A DNA stretch of 64,000 bases from NCBI RefSeq assembly GCF_009982895.1, contig NZ_WXZL01000003.1, positions 1 through 64,000 of the forward strand, read 5' to 3'. Shown piece after piece: positions 50,566 through 59,179 of this stretch (positions are counted from its first letter, which is position 1; every line of letters begins with the position of its first letter). A program made the translations under genes and the position numbers. The notes below the pieces were generated by a model. It made no database searches and had not been told where the DNA came from. It saw nothing but the letters and a program-made list of their open reading frames with translations. Source of the DNA: Deinococcus alpinitundrae (GTDB lineage Bacteria > Deinococcota > Deinococci > Deinococcales > Deinococcaceae).

Positions 50566-51765
50566 ATGCCCCGCCTTAACGATCTGCGCTCGGCCCTTCA
50601 TCTGCCCGCCGGCATGGAGGCCAGCTTTCAGACACTTGAAGAGGCACAGAGGCTTCTCCCAAACGCGCCCAGATCGGCCCTGAATATGGCGGCGCTCCGC
50701 TTGTTGGCGCAGGAGAGCCTGCATAATCTGCCCGCTACTGCTTCGCTGCTCACGTCGCTGGCCCAGACCCTGCACAGTTCCCGCCCAGAGCGTGAACTGG
50801 TGCAGTGGCTCGCGCTCGTCACGGGCGGGCGCGCGGAGTTGCGCTCCAGTTGGGGCGACCCGGTATCCAGTTCCGGCACGCCGGGTGGTCCACGGGTTGA
50901 GCAGCGCCTGACGTATGAGGGCAGGCCCATCGGCAGCCTTCACCTGTGGGCCGGAACAGAGTGGCAGCCGCTGTTCTTGCTGGCCGCAGAGTTCGCCAAG
51001 CTCGCCCGCCTGCAAGCGGCGGCGGCGGGCGCGGCAAGGCGGCGCACTGGTGAACGCCTGCTGGAAGCGCTGCTGTCGGGCGACGTGAGCGGTGCACCCG
51101 ACCACGAAGCAGGCACGCTGGCGGCCCTACGCCTCATCCAGCCCTTGCCGCGCAGCGAACGCAGCCGCGAAAGCCATGTGGCATTGCTGGACGTGCTGTG
51201 TGGTGTGGGCGAGGGGTACTTTCGGGAACGGGGCCTGAAGTGCCTGACCACCATTCGCGGCGACAAGGCGCTGTGGTGGTGGGCCTGCCACGACGCCGAG
51301 CGCGAGGCGGCGGGGTTACTCTCGGCGCTGCGATCGGCCTCCGACACCGGATTCAAGCTGGGCGTCAGTGCCATGCAGGAAAGCCACGCACAAGCCAGAA
51401 CCGCCCTTGAGCAAGCCGAGCAAGCGCTCAGTGAAGTGACGGAGGCACGAAATCTAGTGATCTTCTCGCGTCCCGACCTGCTGCGCGAGCTGCTGGCGAG
51501 CGCTGCAGCCCGATCACTGACCGAGCAGCTCAGAAGCCGCTTGAGCGCCGCCGACCCGGACGGCAAGCTGGAAGAAACGCTGCGGCGCTACCTCGCGCAC
51601 AGCAACTCACTCGGTGAGCTGGCCCAGGAGTTGAACATTCACGTCAACACCCTGCGCTACCGCTTGGGCCGTGTGGAGGATGTGCTGGGCGGTCAGTTGA
51701 GCGAACCGGCCTTCGTGGCGCGGCTCTACCTGGCACTGTCTACGGAAACTGGTAGCGAGCGTTAA
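50566..51765 (+). CDS. PucR/CdaR-type transcriptional regulator
   Basis: 399 aa. The C-terminal HTH_30 module (LRRYLAHSNSLGELAQELNI, HVNTLRYRLGRVEDVLGG) is the signature of PucR/CdaR activators. The preceding region (about residues 190-320) resembles the GGDEF-like CdaR domain, and residues about 60-150 form a GAF-like ligand domain (LAQTLHSSRPERELVQWLAL). It is divergent from hpaE, so it most likely controls the hpa operon, with an aromatic acid as effector (inferred). No AraC-type HpaA or MarR-type HpaR is nearby, so it would be a non-standard hpa regulator. Confidence 0.82.
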   Translation: MPRLNDLRSALHLPAGMEASFQTLEEAQRLLPNAPRSALNMAALRLLAQESLHNLPATASLLTSLAQTLHSSRPERELVQWLALVTGGRAELRSSWGDPVSSSGTPGGPRVEQRLTYEGRPIGSLHLWAGTEWQPLFLLAAEFAKLARLQAAAAGAARRRTGERLLEALLSGDVSGAPDHEAGTLAALRLIQPLPRSERSRESHVALLDVLCGVGEGYFRERGLKCLTTIRGDKALWWWACHDAEREAAGLLSALRSASDTGFKLGVSAMQESHAQARTALEQAEQALSEVTEARNLVIFSRPDLLRELLASAAARSLTEQLRSRLSAADPDGKLEETLRRYLAHSNSLGELAQELNIHVNTLRYRLGRVEDVLGGQLSEPAFVARLYLALSTETGSER

Positions 51766-52349
51766 CGGAGTCAAGGTCGGCCGAACATCGGGTCAGAAAC
51801 CATACAACATATAGTAATTATTGTCACATTGTAAGACTGGGGTAGTGTTGCGGACTTGTGGAATTGCTATTGCGGACTTGTGGAATTGACTCCAGAAGGT
51901 ACTGCGGACTTGTGGAATTGCTATTGCGGACTTGTGGAATTGACTATCGAAAGGCTATTGCGGACTTGTGGAATTGGGTGCGGAGTGTACTGCGGACTTG
52001 TGGAATTGCGGCAAACTGGGTATTGCGGACTTGTGGAATTGCTATTGCGGACTTGTGGCGTTTTCTCGGCCTGACCTTGCGGACTTGTGGAATTGACCCC
52101 CCAAAAGTATTGCGGACTTGTGGAATTGCTATTGCGGACTTGTGGAAATCGCCTGTTCGGTGCCGTCCCAGACGGCCTCCAGAGGGCCTCTCTGATGATG
52201 TATCATCAATCTTTTAAAACAATCTTTTAAAGATCAGTAACAGAGAAATCTTTGATCATCAATCATCAGCTCGAAAACTCGGCTTGCACCTAATGGCCCA
52301 TCGCTTGCTGTTGGCGGCTGCCTTGAGCGGTCACGGAGTAAGATTGGGC
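51766..52349. other. Putative replication origin with iterons and AT-rich region
   Basis: 584 nt between the regulator and repA. An AT-rich lead-in (51795-51840) precedes the iteron array (51849-52150). An AT-rich stretch follows (52195-52270) with CAATCTTTTAAA twice in near-tandem, two copies of ATCATCAATC, and the inverted repeat TGATGA-TGTA-TCATCA. Iterons next to an AT-rich element and then a RepA gene is the classic layout of an iteron-controlled plasmid origin. Confidence 0.75.
51849..52150 (+). repeat. Iteron array, 11 copies of TGCGGACTTGTGGAATTG
   Basis: Nine perfect 18-bp copies start at 51849, 51871, 51903, 51925, 51959, 51991, 52024, 52078 and 52111. Two more (52046, 52133) keep the first 13 to 15 bases and diverge after GTGG. 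All are in the same orientation. The start-to-start spacing is 22 or 32-34 bp. The core TGTGGA also resembles part of a DnaA box. They are probably RepA-binding iterons. Confidence 0.9.
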
Positions 52350-53711
52350 GTGGCCCGTAAGACAGCTTCACCGAACGAGGCGGGACAGGATCTGGCCCTT
52401 GGCGGCAACGAGGAGCGCAACCTCAACCGGCTCTCTCTGGTGCTGGCCGCCGCCCGCGTCCCTGATAACCTGACCTACTGGGAGCGCTCCTGGTCGTCAT
52501 CGGACCACCTGGGCGTCACGGTGCATGTCAGTTGCGTCGCCAGCGCCAACGGCGTGGTGCCGCACGGCATCGACAACGACATTCTGTTCGGGTTGACCAA
52601 CGCCTACATCGGTGCGGGCAGTCCCCAGGACAACACCTTCCGGGTCACGGCCTATCAGCTCCTGATCTACGCGGCACTGCCCATCGGGGGCCACAGCTAC
52701 GCCGCGATCCGGCCCAGTCTGACCCGGCTTCGCAACAGTACCTTCACCATTCAGGACAGCTGGTACGACCGCAAGGAAGAGACCTACCAGTCGCTGAGTA
52801 CCAGCTTGGTCCAGAACTGGAAAGTTATCGAGAAGCGCCGTGCCCCCAAGAGTTTCGTGGACGAATCGGTCAACGCCGAGGCGCTGTTTCAGGTCACCAT
52901 CGACCCGGATCTGGCCCGCAGCATCCGCCTCGGTTACATCAGGCCGGTGGATCTCAACATCCTGCGAAATCTCAGCCAGCCGCTGACCCGCACCCTCTAC
53001 CGCAAGCTCGAAGACGAAAAACACCCGGTGGACCGCCCCGAACAGCTCATCTACCAGAGCGCACTGGTGCCCTGGGCCGAGCGGCTGGGCATCAATGGCC
53101 GCCCCGACACCATTCGCCGCGCTCTGCTGGCCCCCCACAAACAGCTGCTCGACTGCGGTTTTCTGGCGCAGGTCAATTACCTGGGGCGTGGCAAGGACCA
53201 GGATGTGCAGTACGTCTTTGCCAAGACCACCCAGCCTCCAGCCCGGCCAGAGGCGGTCGCAGCCCTGACCAAGCGCCGGGTGACCCAGGGTGCGGCCGTG
53301 CAGTACGCCACCGAGTACGGCCTGGACGCGGTGAATGAGGCAGTTCGGCGCTTCGACGACCTGCTGGCGGCGGGTTATCAGGCCAAGAGCGGCAGCGGCC
53401 TGCTGATTGACATCCTGAAAAACCCCCTCAAGTACCAGACCATCTCGGCGGATCTGGTGGGATCGGCCAGGCCTGCAGCTTCTCAAAAGCCGCTGCTGAT
53501 GGAAAATGGCGTCGAGGACGAACTTCCACCTCGCTCGCTGCAAGCAGCGCTGTTCGTCCTGAAAAAAATTGTGCTGCCCGAATCGTTTAAGGCCGAGGCC
53601 GCCGAACTCTACTTGCAGGAATTGGTCAGCATCGAGGAGCTGAGCGCCCTCAAGCAGGAGATTGACCCGGCCAACACCATTCTGAGCTGGAACGCCAGGA
53701 AGGCGCGTTGA
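52350..53711 (+). CDS. repA: Replication initiator protein A (RepA-type)
   Basis: 453 aa from the GTG at 52350. The sequence RNLNRLSLVLAAARVPDNLT and TYWERSWSS, VTAYQLLIYAAL, LTRLRNSTFTIQDSWYD and LNILRNLSQPLTRTLYRKLE matches the replication initiator A family of Deinococcus plasmids, with winged-helix DNA-binding halves. The GTG start gives the family-like N-terminus ARKTASPNEAGQDLA and follows TAAGAT by 5 nt; an ATG at 52293 is an alternative. It binds the iterons upstream to open the origin. No parA/parB genes lie next to it in this window. Confidence 0.85.
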   Translation: MARKTASPNEAGQDLALGGNEERNLNRLSLVLAAARVPDNLTYWERSWSSSDHLGVTVHVSCVASANGVVPHGIDNDILFGLTNAYIGAGSPQDNTFRVTAYQLLIYAALPIGGHSYAAIRPSLTRLRNSTFTIQDSWYDRKEETYQSLSTSLVQNWKVIEKRRAPKSFVDESVNAEALFQVTIDPDLARSIRLGYIRPVDLNILRNLSQPLTRTLYRKLEDEKHPVDRPEQLIYQSALVPWAERLGINGRPDTIRRALLAPHKQLLDCGFLAQVNYLGRGKDQDVQYVFAKTTQPPARPEAVAALTKRRVTQGAAVQYATEYGLDAVNEAVRRFDDLLAAGYQAKSGSGLLIDILKNPLKYQTISADLVGSARPAASQKPLLMENGVEDELPPRSLQAALFVLKKIVLPESFKAEAAELYLQELVSIEELSALKQEIDPANTILSWNARKAR

Positions 53712-54010
53712 AATCCACAGATGAACTCGAATACTAGAGAGAGCTTGCTGGGGCCTTCACGTGGCTTCTGTGCGCCGCAAGAGGCATTCGAGGTCTGATA
53801 GACCCTTAAATCTTCTAGAAGCAGCCCGTTTCAGAGTTGACGGTGGCGCAGGCCGCTTGCGCTCCTCACACTTTACATGTAACATGCGCTCACCCAGATT
53901 TCATCCGATTGCATTTCATTCACGTACCGCCCTGACCCCCGACGTTCCGTTCGGTTGGTTTTTTCAGCGAGGTCTCTAGCTATGCCGCGAAGGTCGCCGG
54001 GTTTTTGTTC
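53712..54010. promoter_or_regulatory. Region upstream of the GntR gene with palindrome TTACATGTAA
   Basis: 299 nt with no supported gene. A perfect 10-bp palindrome TTACATGTAA lies at 53873-53882, and TTGACG (a -35-like hexamer) is at 53837-53842. The palindrome could be the operator of the GntR regulator downstream. No convincing repA terminator was seen. Confidence 0.4.
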
Positions 54011-54766
54011 ATGAATCTGCTTCAGCCGCTCCATTCGGTTCGGGTGGTTGATGCGGTTCGTGAGCGTCTGCGGCAAGCCATTCTGGTGGGTGAACTGCCA
54101 CCTGGAGCGCGGTTGAGCGTGCCGGACCTGGCACGGCGACTCGGCGTGTCACGCAGTCCGATTCGTGAGGCGGTACTGCAACTGGTGTCCGAGGGGCTGG
54201 CTGTCGAGCATTCGCGGCGCGGTGTCGAGGTGGCACGAATCGATCTGAGCGATCTGCTGGAGATTTATGCGCTGCGGGCGGCACTGGAGGGTGTGGCCGC
54301 CCGGCTATGCGCAGAGTCGATGAGCGCCGCCGACCTGACGGCCCTGCGCGGCGTGCTTGACGCCCAGGGCGCGCCTGCGGTAAGCCGCGACGTGGCCCGC
54401 TACCGCGAACTCGACCAGCGCTTTCATCAGATCATCGTGCAGAGCTGCGGCAATCTGCGGCTGGCCAAGAGTGCCGAGCAGCTCGCCGCCGAGTTGAGAT
54501 TGGCCCAGCGCCTGCTGGCCGACAGCGCCGAGCACCTGCGGGCCAGTCACACCGAGCACCGCCGGATCGTGGCCGCGCTGATCGCCCACGCGCCCGAAGA
54601 AGCCGAGAGCGCCATGCGTGACCACCTGGCGCGGGTCGCCAGCGCGGCCCAGGCCAAGGTCTCTGCGGAAGGCCACCCGCCCAGCGGTCCCGAGCCGCCT
54701 GGTTTGTCGCATTCCGGTCTGCCCACCACCCTGTCCGCCGACCTTCCAACAGGAGGAACACCATGA
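54011..54766 (+). CDS. GntR-family (FadR/FCD) transcriptional regulator
   Basis: 251 aa. The N-terminal winged helix is RERLRQAILVGELPPGARLS, LARRLGVSRSPIREAVLQLV. The FCD effector domain (about residues 85-215) has LRAALEGVAARLCAESMSAA, the metal-ligand segment YRELDQRFHQIIVQSCGN and SHTEHRRIVAALIAHAPEEA. It probably senses a carboxylate. The ATG at 54011 lacks a clear Shine-Dalgarno. Its stop overlaps the ATG of the first binding-protein gene (ATGA), so the regulator and the ABC transporter are one operon. Confidence 0.87.
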   Translation: MNLLQPLHSVRVVDAVRERLRQAILVGELPPGARLSVPDLARRLGVSRSPIREAVLQLVSEGLAVEHSRRGVEVARIDLSDLLEIYALRAALEGVAARLCAESMSAADLTALRGVLDAQGAPAVSRDVARYRELDQRFHQIIVQSCGNLRLAKSAEQLAAELRLAQRLLADSAEHLRASHTEHRRIVAALIAHAPEEAESAMRDHLARVASAAQAKVSAEGHPPSGPEPPGLSHSGLPTTLSADLPTGGTP

Positions 54767-55950
54767 AAAACACATTCCCCGTCCGATTCCGACTTCCCCA
54801 GGCCCTCTGCACTTTGGCGCTCAGCAGTCTGCTGCTCGGCGCGGCCCAGGCCCAGGGCACCGTCAAGATCGGGGCCATCACCTCGCTGACGGGCCGCTTC
54901 GCCGAGTTCGGCAAGCAGCAGATGGCAGGCTTCAAAGTCGCCGTCGACGAGATCAACCGCAAGGGCGGCATCAACGGCCAGAAAGTCGAGTTGCAGGTCG
55001 AGGACAACGCCAGCGACGTGAACAAGGGCCTGGCCGCCGCCGAGAAGCTGGTCAACGCCGGTGTGGGACTGGTCATCTGCGAGTATTCCAGCAGTCTGGT
55101 CAAGGCGCAGGCACAGTATCTGGCGCGCCAGAAAGTTCCAGCCCTGGTGACCACCAGCAGCGGCGACGACATCACCAATCCCGGCAGCGACTACATCTTC
55201 CGACTCAACCAACCGGCCACCGAGTACGCCAGAGTGCTGTTCAACATCTTCCGCGACAACAAATTCAAGACCGTCGCCATGTTCACCGGCACCGGAGCCT
55301 TCGAGAAATCGGTGGCCGACGCGGCGCGCGGCTTTGCCAAGCAGTACGGCATAACCATCGTCGAGGACCAGAGCTACGACAAGGGCCTGACCGACTTCCG
55401 GCCGGTCCTCAACCGCATCAAGGCCAAGAACCCCGACGCTCTGTTCATGGTCAGCTACGCCGAGGATTCGGTGGCGCTGATGCGTCAGGCCCGCGAGGTG
55501 GGCGTCAAGCCCAAGCTGTTCGCGGGCGGCGCGGCGGGCTTTGCCCTGCCCGACTTCATCAAGGACGGGGGCAGCGCTTCGGAGAACGTGCTGGTCGCCA
55601 CCGCCTGGATCAAGGAACTGCGCTACCCCGGGACCCAGAAGCTCAACGTGGACCTGATCAAGGCGCTGGGCGGGAGTGATCCGAGCTACCACGCGGCCCA
55701 GGCCTACGCGGGCGTGCTGGTGGCCGCCGACGCCATCAGGCGGGCGGGCAGCAGCGACCGCGAGAAGGTCAAGGCGGCACTCAACACCACCAACCTTCAG
55801 ACTGCTTTCGGACCGATCGTCTTCAAGGATTTCGAGGGCTTCAAGAACCAGAACCCGATCGCCATGGTGGCGGAGCAGGTGCAGAGCGGCAAATTCGTGC
55901 CGGTGTATCCCAAGACAGCCTCGCCCCTGAAAATCAAGTTCGAGCGCTGA
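54763..55950 (+). CDS. Branched-chain-amino-acid-type ABC substrate-binding protein, copy 1
   Basis: 395 aa periplasmic-binding protein of the LivK/Peripla_BP_6 type. The signal peptide (ALCTLALSSLLLGAAQAQG) ends near residue 31. KIGAITSLTGRFAEFGKQQM opens the mature domain; IFRLNQPATEYARVLFNIFR and VIVE-like hinge strands follow. The ribosome-binding site AGGAGG lies 7 nt before the ATG. It has about 40% visible identity in shared motifs with the next gene (GAITSLTGRFA, DINKxGG/DEIN, SDVNKGLAAAEKL), implying duplication. The ligand is possibly an aromatic acid, judging from the nearby hpa genes. Confidence 0.88.
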   Translation: MKNTFPVRFRLPQALCTLALSSLLLGAAQAQGTVKIGAITSLTGRFAEFGKQQMAGFKVAVDEINRKGGINGQKVELQVEDNASDVNKGLAAAEKLVNAGVGLVICEYSSSLVKAQAQYLARQKVPALVTTSSGDDITNPGSDYIFRLNQPATEYARVLFNIFRDNKFKTVAMFTGTGAFEKSVADAARGFAKQYGITIVEDQSYDKGLTDFRPVLNRIKAKNPDALFMVSYAEDSVALMRQAREVGVKPKLFAGGAAGFALPDFIKDGGSASENVLVATAWIKELRYPGTQKLNVDLIKALGGSDPSYHAAQAYAGVLVAADAIRRAGSSDREKVKAALNTTNLQTAFGPIVFKDFEGFKNQNPIAMVAEQVQSGKFVPVYPKTASPLKIKFER

Positions 55951-56007
55951 GCCGCTTGGGGCGTTGCCAGAACGCGTGCCCCTATTTCCTGGGATGTAGG
56001 AGGTTTC

Positions 56008-57177
56008 ATGAAACGGACGTTGCTCAGTCTCACAACCCTGCTCTTGGCGGGCGCGGCCTGCGCCGAAACCATCAACGTCGGTGCGATCACCAGTTTGACG
56101 GGCCGGTTCGCCACTTTCGGAAAGATGCAGAAAGCCGGATTTCAGGTGGCCATCGACGAGATCAACGCGGCGGGCGGCGTGGGCGGCAACAAGCTGGCCC
56201 TGCTGCTCGTAGATGACGCCAGCGACACCAACAAGGCGCTCTCGGCCGCCGAGAAGCTACTCAACCAGAAAGTGCCCCTGATCATCGGCTCGTATTCCAG
56301 CGGCATCACCAAACCGCTGTCGCAGTACATGGCCCGCCAGAAGGTGCCGCTTTTGGTCGCCACCGCCGTGGACGAGACCATCACCAAGCCCGGCAACGCC
56401 TACACCTTCCGGGTCAACAACCAGTCGAGCGTGTACTCGCGCAGCCTGCTCGATCTGTTCAAGCGCATGAACGACACCAAGGCGGGCACCATCAAGACGG
56501 TGGCCGTGCTGACCAGCAACGACGCCTTCGGTAAGAGTGTCTACACCGACGTCACCACCCTGTTTACCAAGGCGGGCTACCAGGTCGTCTCCAAAGATAC
56601 CTACGATCAGGGCCTCACCGATTTCCGGCCCATCCTCAACCGCTATAAGGCCCTCAATCCCGACGCAGTGCTGCTTGCCAGCTACGAGCAGGACGCGGTG
56701 GCGGTGGCCAAACAGGTCAAGGAAGTGGGCCTGGCGCCCAAAGTCATCGCCGGTATTGCCACCGGCTTCGCGCTGCCCAATTTTCTGGACGGCGCGGGCA
56801 GCGCCGCCGACAACATGCTGGTGGCGATGGTCTGGAATCCGGACGTGATTTATCCGGGAGCGCAGAACCTGTATGCCCGGCTCAAGAAAGCGCTGGGCGG
56901 TGAGGAACCCAGCCAGCACGCCGCGCAGAGCTACGCTGCCATGCTGGCCGCCGCCGCCGCCATCAAGCAGGGCGGCAGTGACCCCGAGAAGGTGCGCGAG
57001 GCGCTCACCAAGATCAGCATCAACACCGCTTTCGGCCCGGTGAAATTCCGCAATTACGGCGGCTACCAGAACCAGAACGCGGTGGTCGGCTTGATCACCC
57101 AGGTACAGGGCGGCAAGTTCGTGACGGTCGCGCCCGCGACGGCGGCCAAGGGCAAGCTGGTGATGCCCAAGAAGTGA
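56008..57177 (+). CDS. Branched-chain-amino-acid-type ABC substrate-binding protein, copy 2
   Basis: 389 aa. The signal peptide (RTLLSLTTLLLAGAACAE) covers residues 1-20. The mature start INVGAITSLTGRFATFGKMQ parallels copy 1, and the chain shares SDTNKALSAAEKLLNQ, YTFRVNNQSSVYSRSLLDLF and DQGLTDFRPILNRYKALNPD with it. GTAGGAGG precedes the ATG. A second receptor beside one set of permeases suggests broadened or alternative ligand range. It is followed by a 113-nt gap before the permease genes. Confidence 0.88.
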   Translation: MKRTLLSLTTLLLAGAACAETINVGAITSLTGRFATFGKMQKAGFQVAIDEINAAGGVGGNKLALLLVDDASDTNKALSAAEKLLNQKVPLIIGSYSSGITKPLSQYMARQKVPLLVATAVDETITKPGNAYTFRVNNQSSVYSRSLLDLFKRMNDTKAGTIKTVAVLTSNDAFGKSVYTDVTTLFTKAGYQVVSKDTYDQGLTDFRPILNRYKALNPDAVLLASYEQDAVAVAKQVKEVGLAPKVIAGIATGFALPNFLDGAGSAADNMLVAMVWNPDVIYPGAQNLYARLKKALGGEEPSQHAAQSYAAMLAAAAAIKQGGSDPEKVREALTKISINTAFGPVKFRNYGGYQNQNAVVGLITQVQGGKFVTVAPATAAKGKLVMPKK

Positions 57178-57290
57178 AGCCGGGTTCGTGAAGTCCAGTT
57201 CAACATGCAGCGGGTGAGGCCCGGCAGACGGCTTGCCGCGCCCCACCGATCTGCTGCACCCATCAAGCCGTTTCCACTAAGGAGAACCCA

Positions 57291-58175
57291 GTGGACCCAA
57301 ACACCCTGGCCCTGTTTCAGACGCTCGCGCAGGGCTTACTGACCGGCGGCATCTACGCTCTGATCGGCACCGGCCTGAGCCTGATCTTCGGCGTGATGCG
57401 GGTCATCAATTTCGCGCACGGCGATTTTCTGGCCGTCGGCATGTTTATCGCCCTGTTTCTCTTTCAGCGCTTTCACCTCGACCCCTACCTGAGTCTGCTG
57501 ATCGCCGCGCCGCTCGGCTTCGGGCTGGGCTACCTGGTGCAGCGCTTCTTGCTGGCGCGGCTGGGCGACCGGCTGGAGAGCAGCTCACTGCTGGCGACCC
57601 TGGGCCTCGGGCTGATTCTCAGCAACGGCCTGCTGCTGGGCTTCGGCGCGCAGCCGCAGAGTATCAACGTGGCCTACGCCACCCAGACCTTCAAGCTGGG
57701 CGGCGTGCAGATCAGCTTGCCGCTACTGGTGGCCGGGCTGGGCACCCTGCTGGCCATCGGCCTGCTCAATCTGTTCCTGTACCGCACCGAGTTGGGCCGG
57801 GCCGTGCGCGCCACCGCTCAGAACCCGCTGGGGGCCGAGCTTCAGGGCGTCAACACCACCTGGGTGCAGGCCGTCGTGTTCGGGCTGGGGGTGGCCTTCG
57901 CAGTGGTGGCGGGCGTGCTGCTGCTGCCCCTGCTCTACGCCTTCCCGACGGTGGGCGAGAACTACACCCTCAAGGCCTTCGTGGTCACGGTGCTGGGCGG
58001 CCTGGGCAATTTGCCAGGGGCCATCGTGGGCGGCCTGATCCTGGGCATCATCGAGTCGCTGGGCGCGTACTACCTCAGCAACAATTACCGCGACGCCTAC
58101 GGCCTGGTGGTCTTTCTGGCCGTGCTGCTGCTGCGGCCCGAGGGCCTGTTCGGGCGCACGGTGAAACGGGTATGA
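57291..58175 (+). CDS. LivH-type ABC transporter permease
   Basis: 294 aa inner-membrane permease with about eight hydrophobic helices. It starts at GTG with AAGGAG upstream. Motifs: LTGGIYALIGTGLSLIFGVMR, VINFAHGDFLAVGMF and the C-terminal EAA-like loop GGLGNLPGAIVGGLILGIIE. It pairs with the LivM-type permease downstream; the genes overlap as ATGA. Confidence 0.9.
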   Translation: MDPNTLALFQTLAQGLLTGGIYALIGTGLSLIFGVMRVINFAHGDFLAVGMFIALFLFQRFHLDPYLSLLIAAPLGFGLGYLVQRFLLARLGDRLESSSLLATLGLGLILSNGLLLGFGAQPQSINVAYATQTFKLGGVQISLPLLVAGLGTLLAIGLLNLFLYRTELGRAVRATAQNPLGAELQGVNTTWVQAVVFGLGVAFAVVAGVLLLPLLYAFPTVGENYTLKAFVVTVLGGLGNLPGAIVGGLILGIIESLGAYYLSNNYRDAYGLVVFLAVLLLRPEGLFGRTVKRV

Positions 58176-59179
58176 CGGCGGCTGCGGTCACTTCCCGCCC
58201 CCGTGCCCTCACCTACGGCAACGTCTGGCTGAGCGCCGTGTTGCTGGGTGTCATGGCCCTCTACCCCTTCGTGTTCGGCAAGAGCCTCAACTTCGGGGTC
58301 AGCACGCTGCTGCTGGCGGGCTTTGCCATGAGCTGGAACATTCTGGGTGGTTGGGCCGGGCAACTCAGCCTGGGCCACGCCGCGCTGCTGGGCATCGGGG
58401 CTTATACGGTGACGCTGTTCGCCATTCCCGAGCGTGCTCCGGCCTGGCTGGGGCTGGCCGGTCCCGTCGCGCCGTGGTGGGGTGCTCTCATCGGCATGGC
58501 GCTGGCCGCGCTGCTGGCGCTCGTGTGGGGAAGGCTCACCTTCGGCTTACGTGGCAGCTACTTCACCCTGTCGAGCATCGCCGTCGCCCTGATTATCCGG
58601 CTGGTGGTCATCAACGAGGACTTCGGCGGCGGTGCCGAAGGGCTGTTCATGCCGGATTTGCCCAAGCTGTTCGGCCTCGATCTGTTTGACCGCCACGTCG
58701 AGTACGGCCTGGCCTTCACCTTCGTGGCCCTAACCCTATTGGTGACCCACCTCCTGCGCCGCTCGCGGCTCGGCTACGCCCTCCAAGCGGTCCGTGAGGA
58801 CGAGGACGGCGCGCGGGCGCTCGGCATCGATCCCACCCGCATGAAGCTGGCGGCCTTCGTTCTCTCGGCGGTGCTAACCGCGCTGGGCGGCTCGATCTAC
58901 GCCATTTACCTTCAGGCGTTTGAGCCACATACCCTGCTGGAACTGCCGCTGAGCGTGCAGATCGCCTTGATGGCCATCATCGGTGGGCGCAGCAGCATCC
59001 AGGGGCCAATTCTGGGCGCGCTGCTGCTGGCGGTGTTCGGTGAAGTCTTCAGAAACGTGTTCGCCAACGCCAATCTGCTGATCTACGGCGTGCTGATCCT
59101 GGCGGTCACATTATTTGCCCCTGACGGCTTATCGGGCCTGTTCAAGCGCCGGGGCAGCAAGCTGGGGACCAACCGGTGA
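58172..59179 (+). CDS. LivM-type ABC transporter permease
   Basis: 335 aa, about nine or ten hydrophobic helices. Characteristic segments: MSWNILGGWAGQLSLGHAAL, GRLTFGLRGSYFTLSSIAVA, RSRLGYALQAVREDEDGARA and the coupling loop IALMAIIGGRSSIQGPILGA. It overlaps livH at the start and livG at the end (GTGA). It forms the heterodimeric channel with the LivH-type protein. Confidence 0.9.
   Translation: MTAAAVTSRPRALTYGNVWLSAVLLGVMALYPFVFGKSLNFGVSTLLLAGFAMSWNILGGWAGQLSLGHAALLGIGAYTVTLFAIPERAPAWLGLAGPVAPWWGALIGMALAALLALVWGRLTFGLRGSYFTLSSIAVALIIRLVVINEDFGGGAEGLFMPDLPKLFGLDLFDRHVEYGLAFTFVALTLLVTHLLRRSRLGYALQAVREDEDGARALGIDPTRMKLAAFVLSAVLTALGGSIYAIYLQAFEPHTLLELPLSVQIALMAIIGGRSSIQGPILGALLLAVFGEVFRNVFANANLLIYGVLILAVTLFAPDGLSGLFKRRGSKLGTNR

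Noticed and set aside
51849..52150. CRISPR array
   Set aside because: Repeats are 18 bp with only 4-16 bp between them, spacers are too short and variable, and no cas genes are present; the repA neighbour fits iterons.
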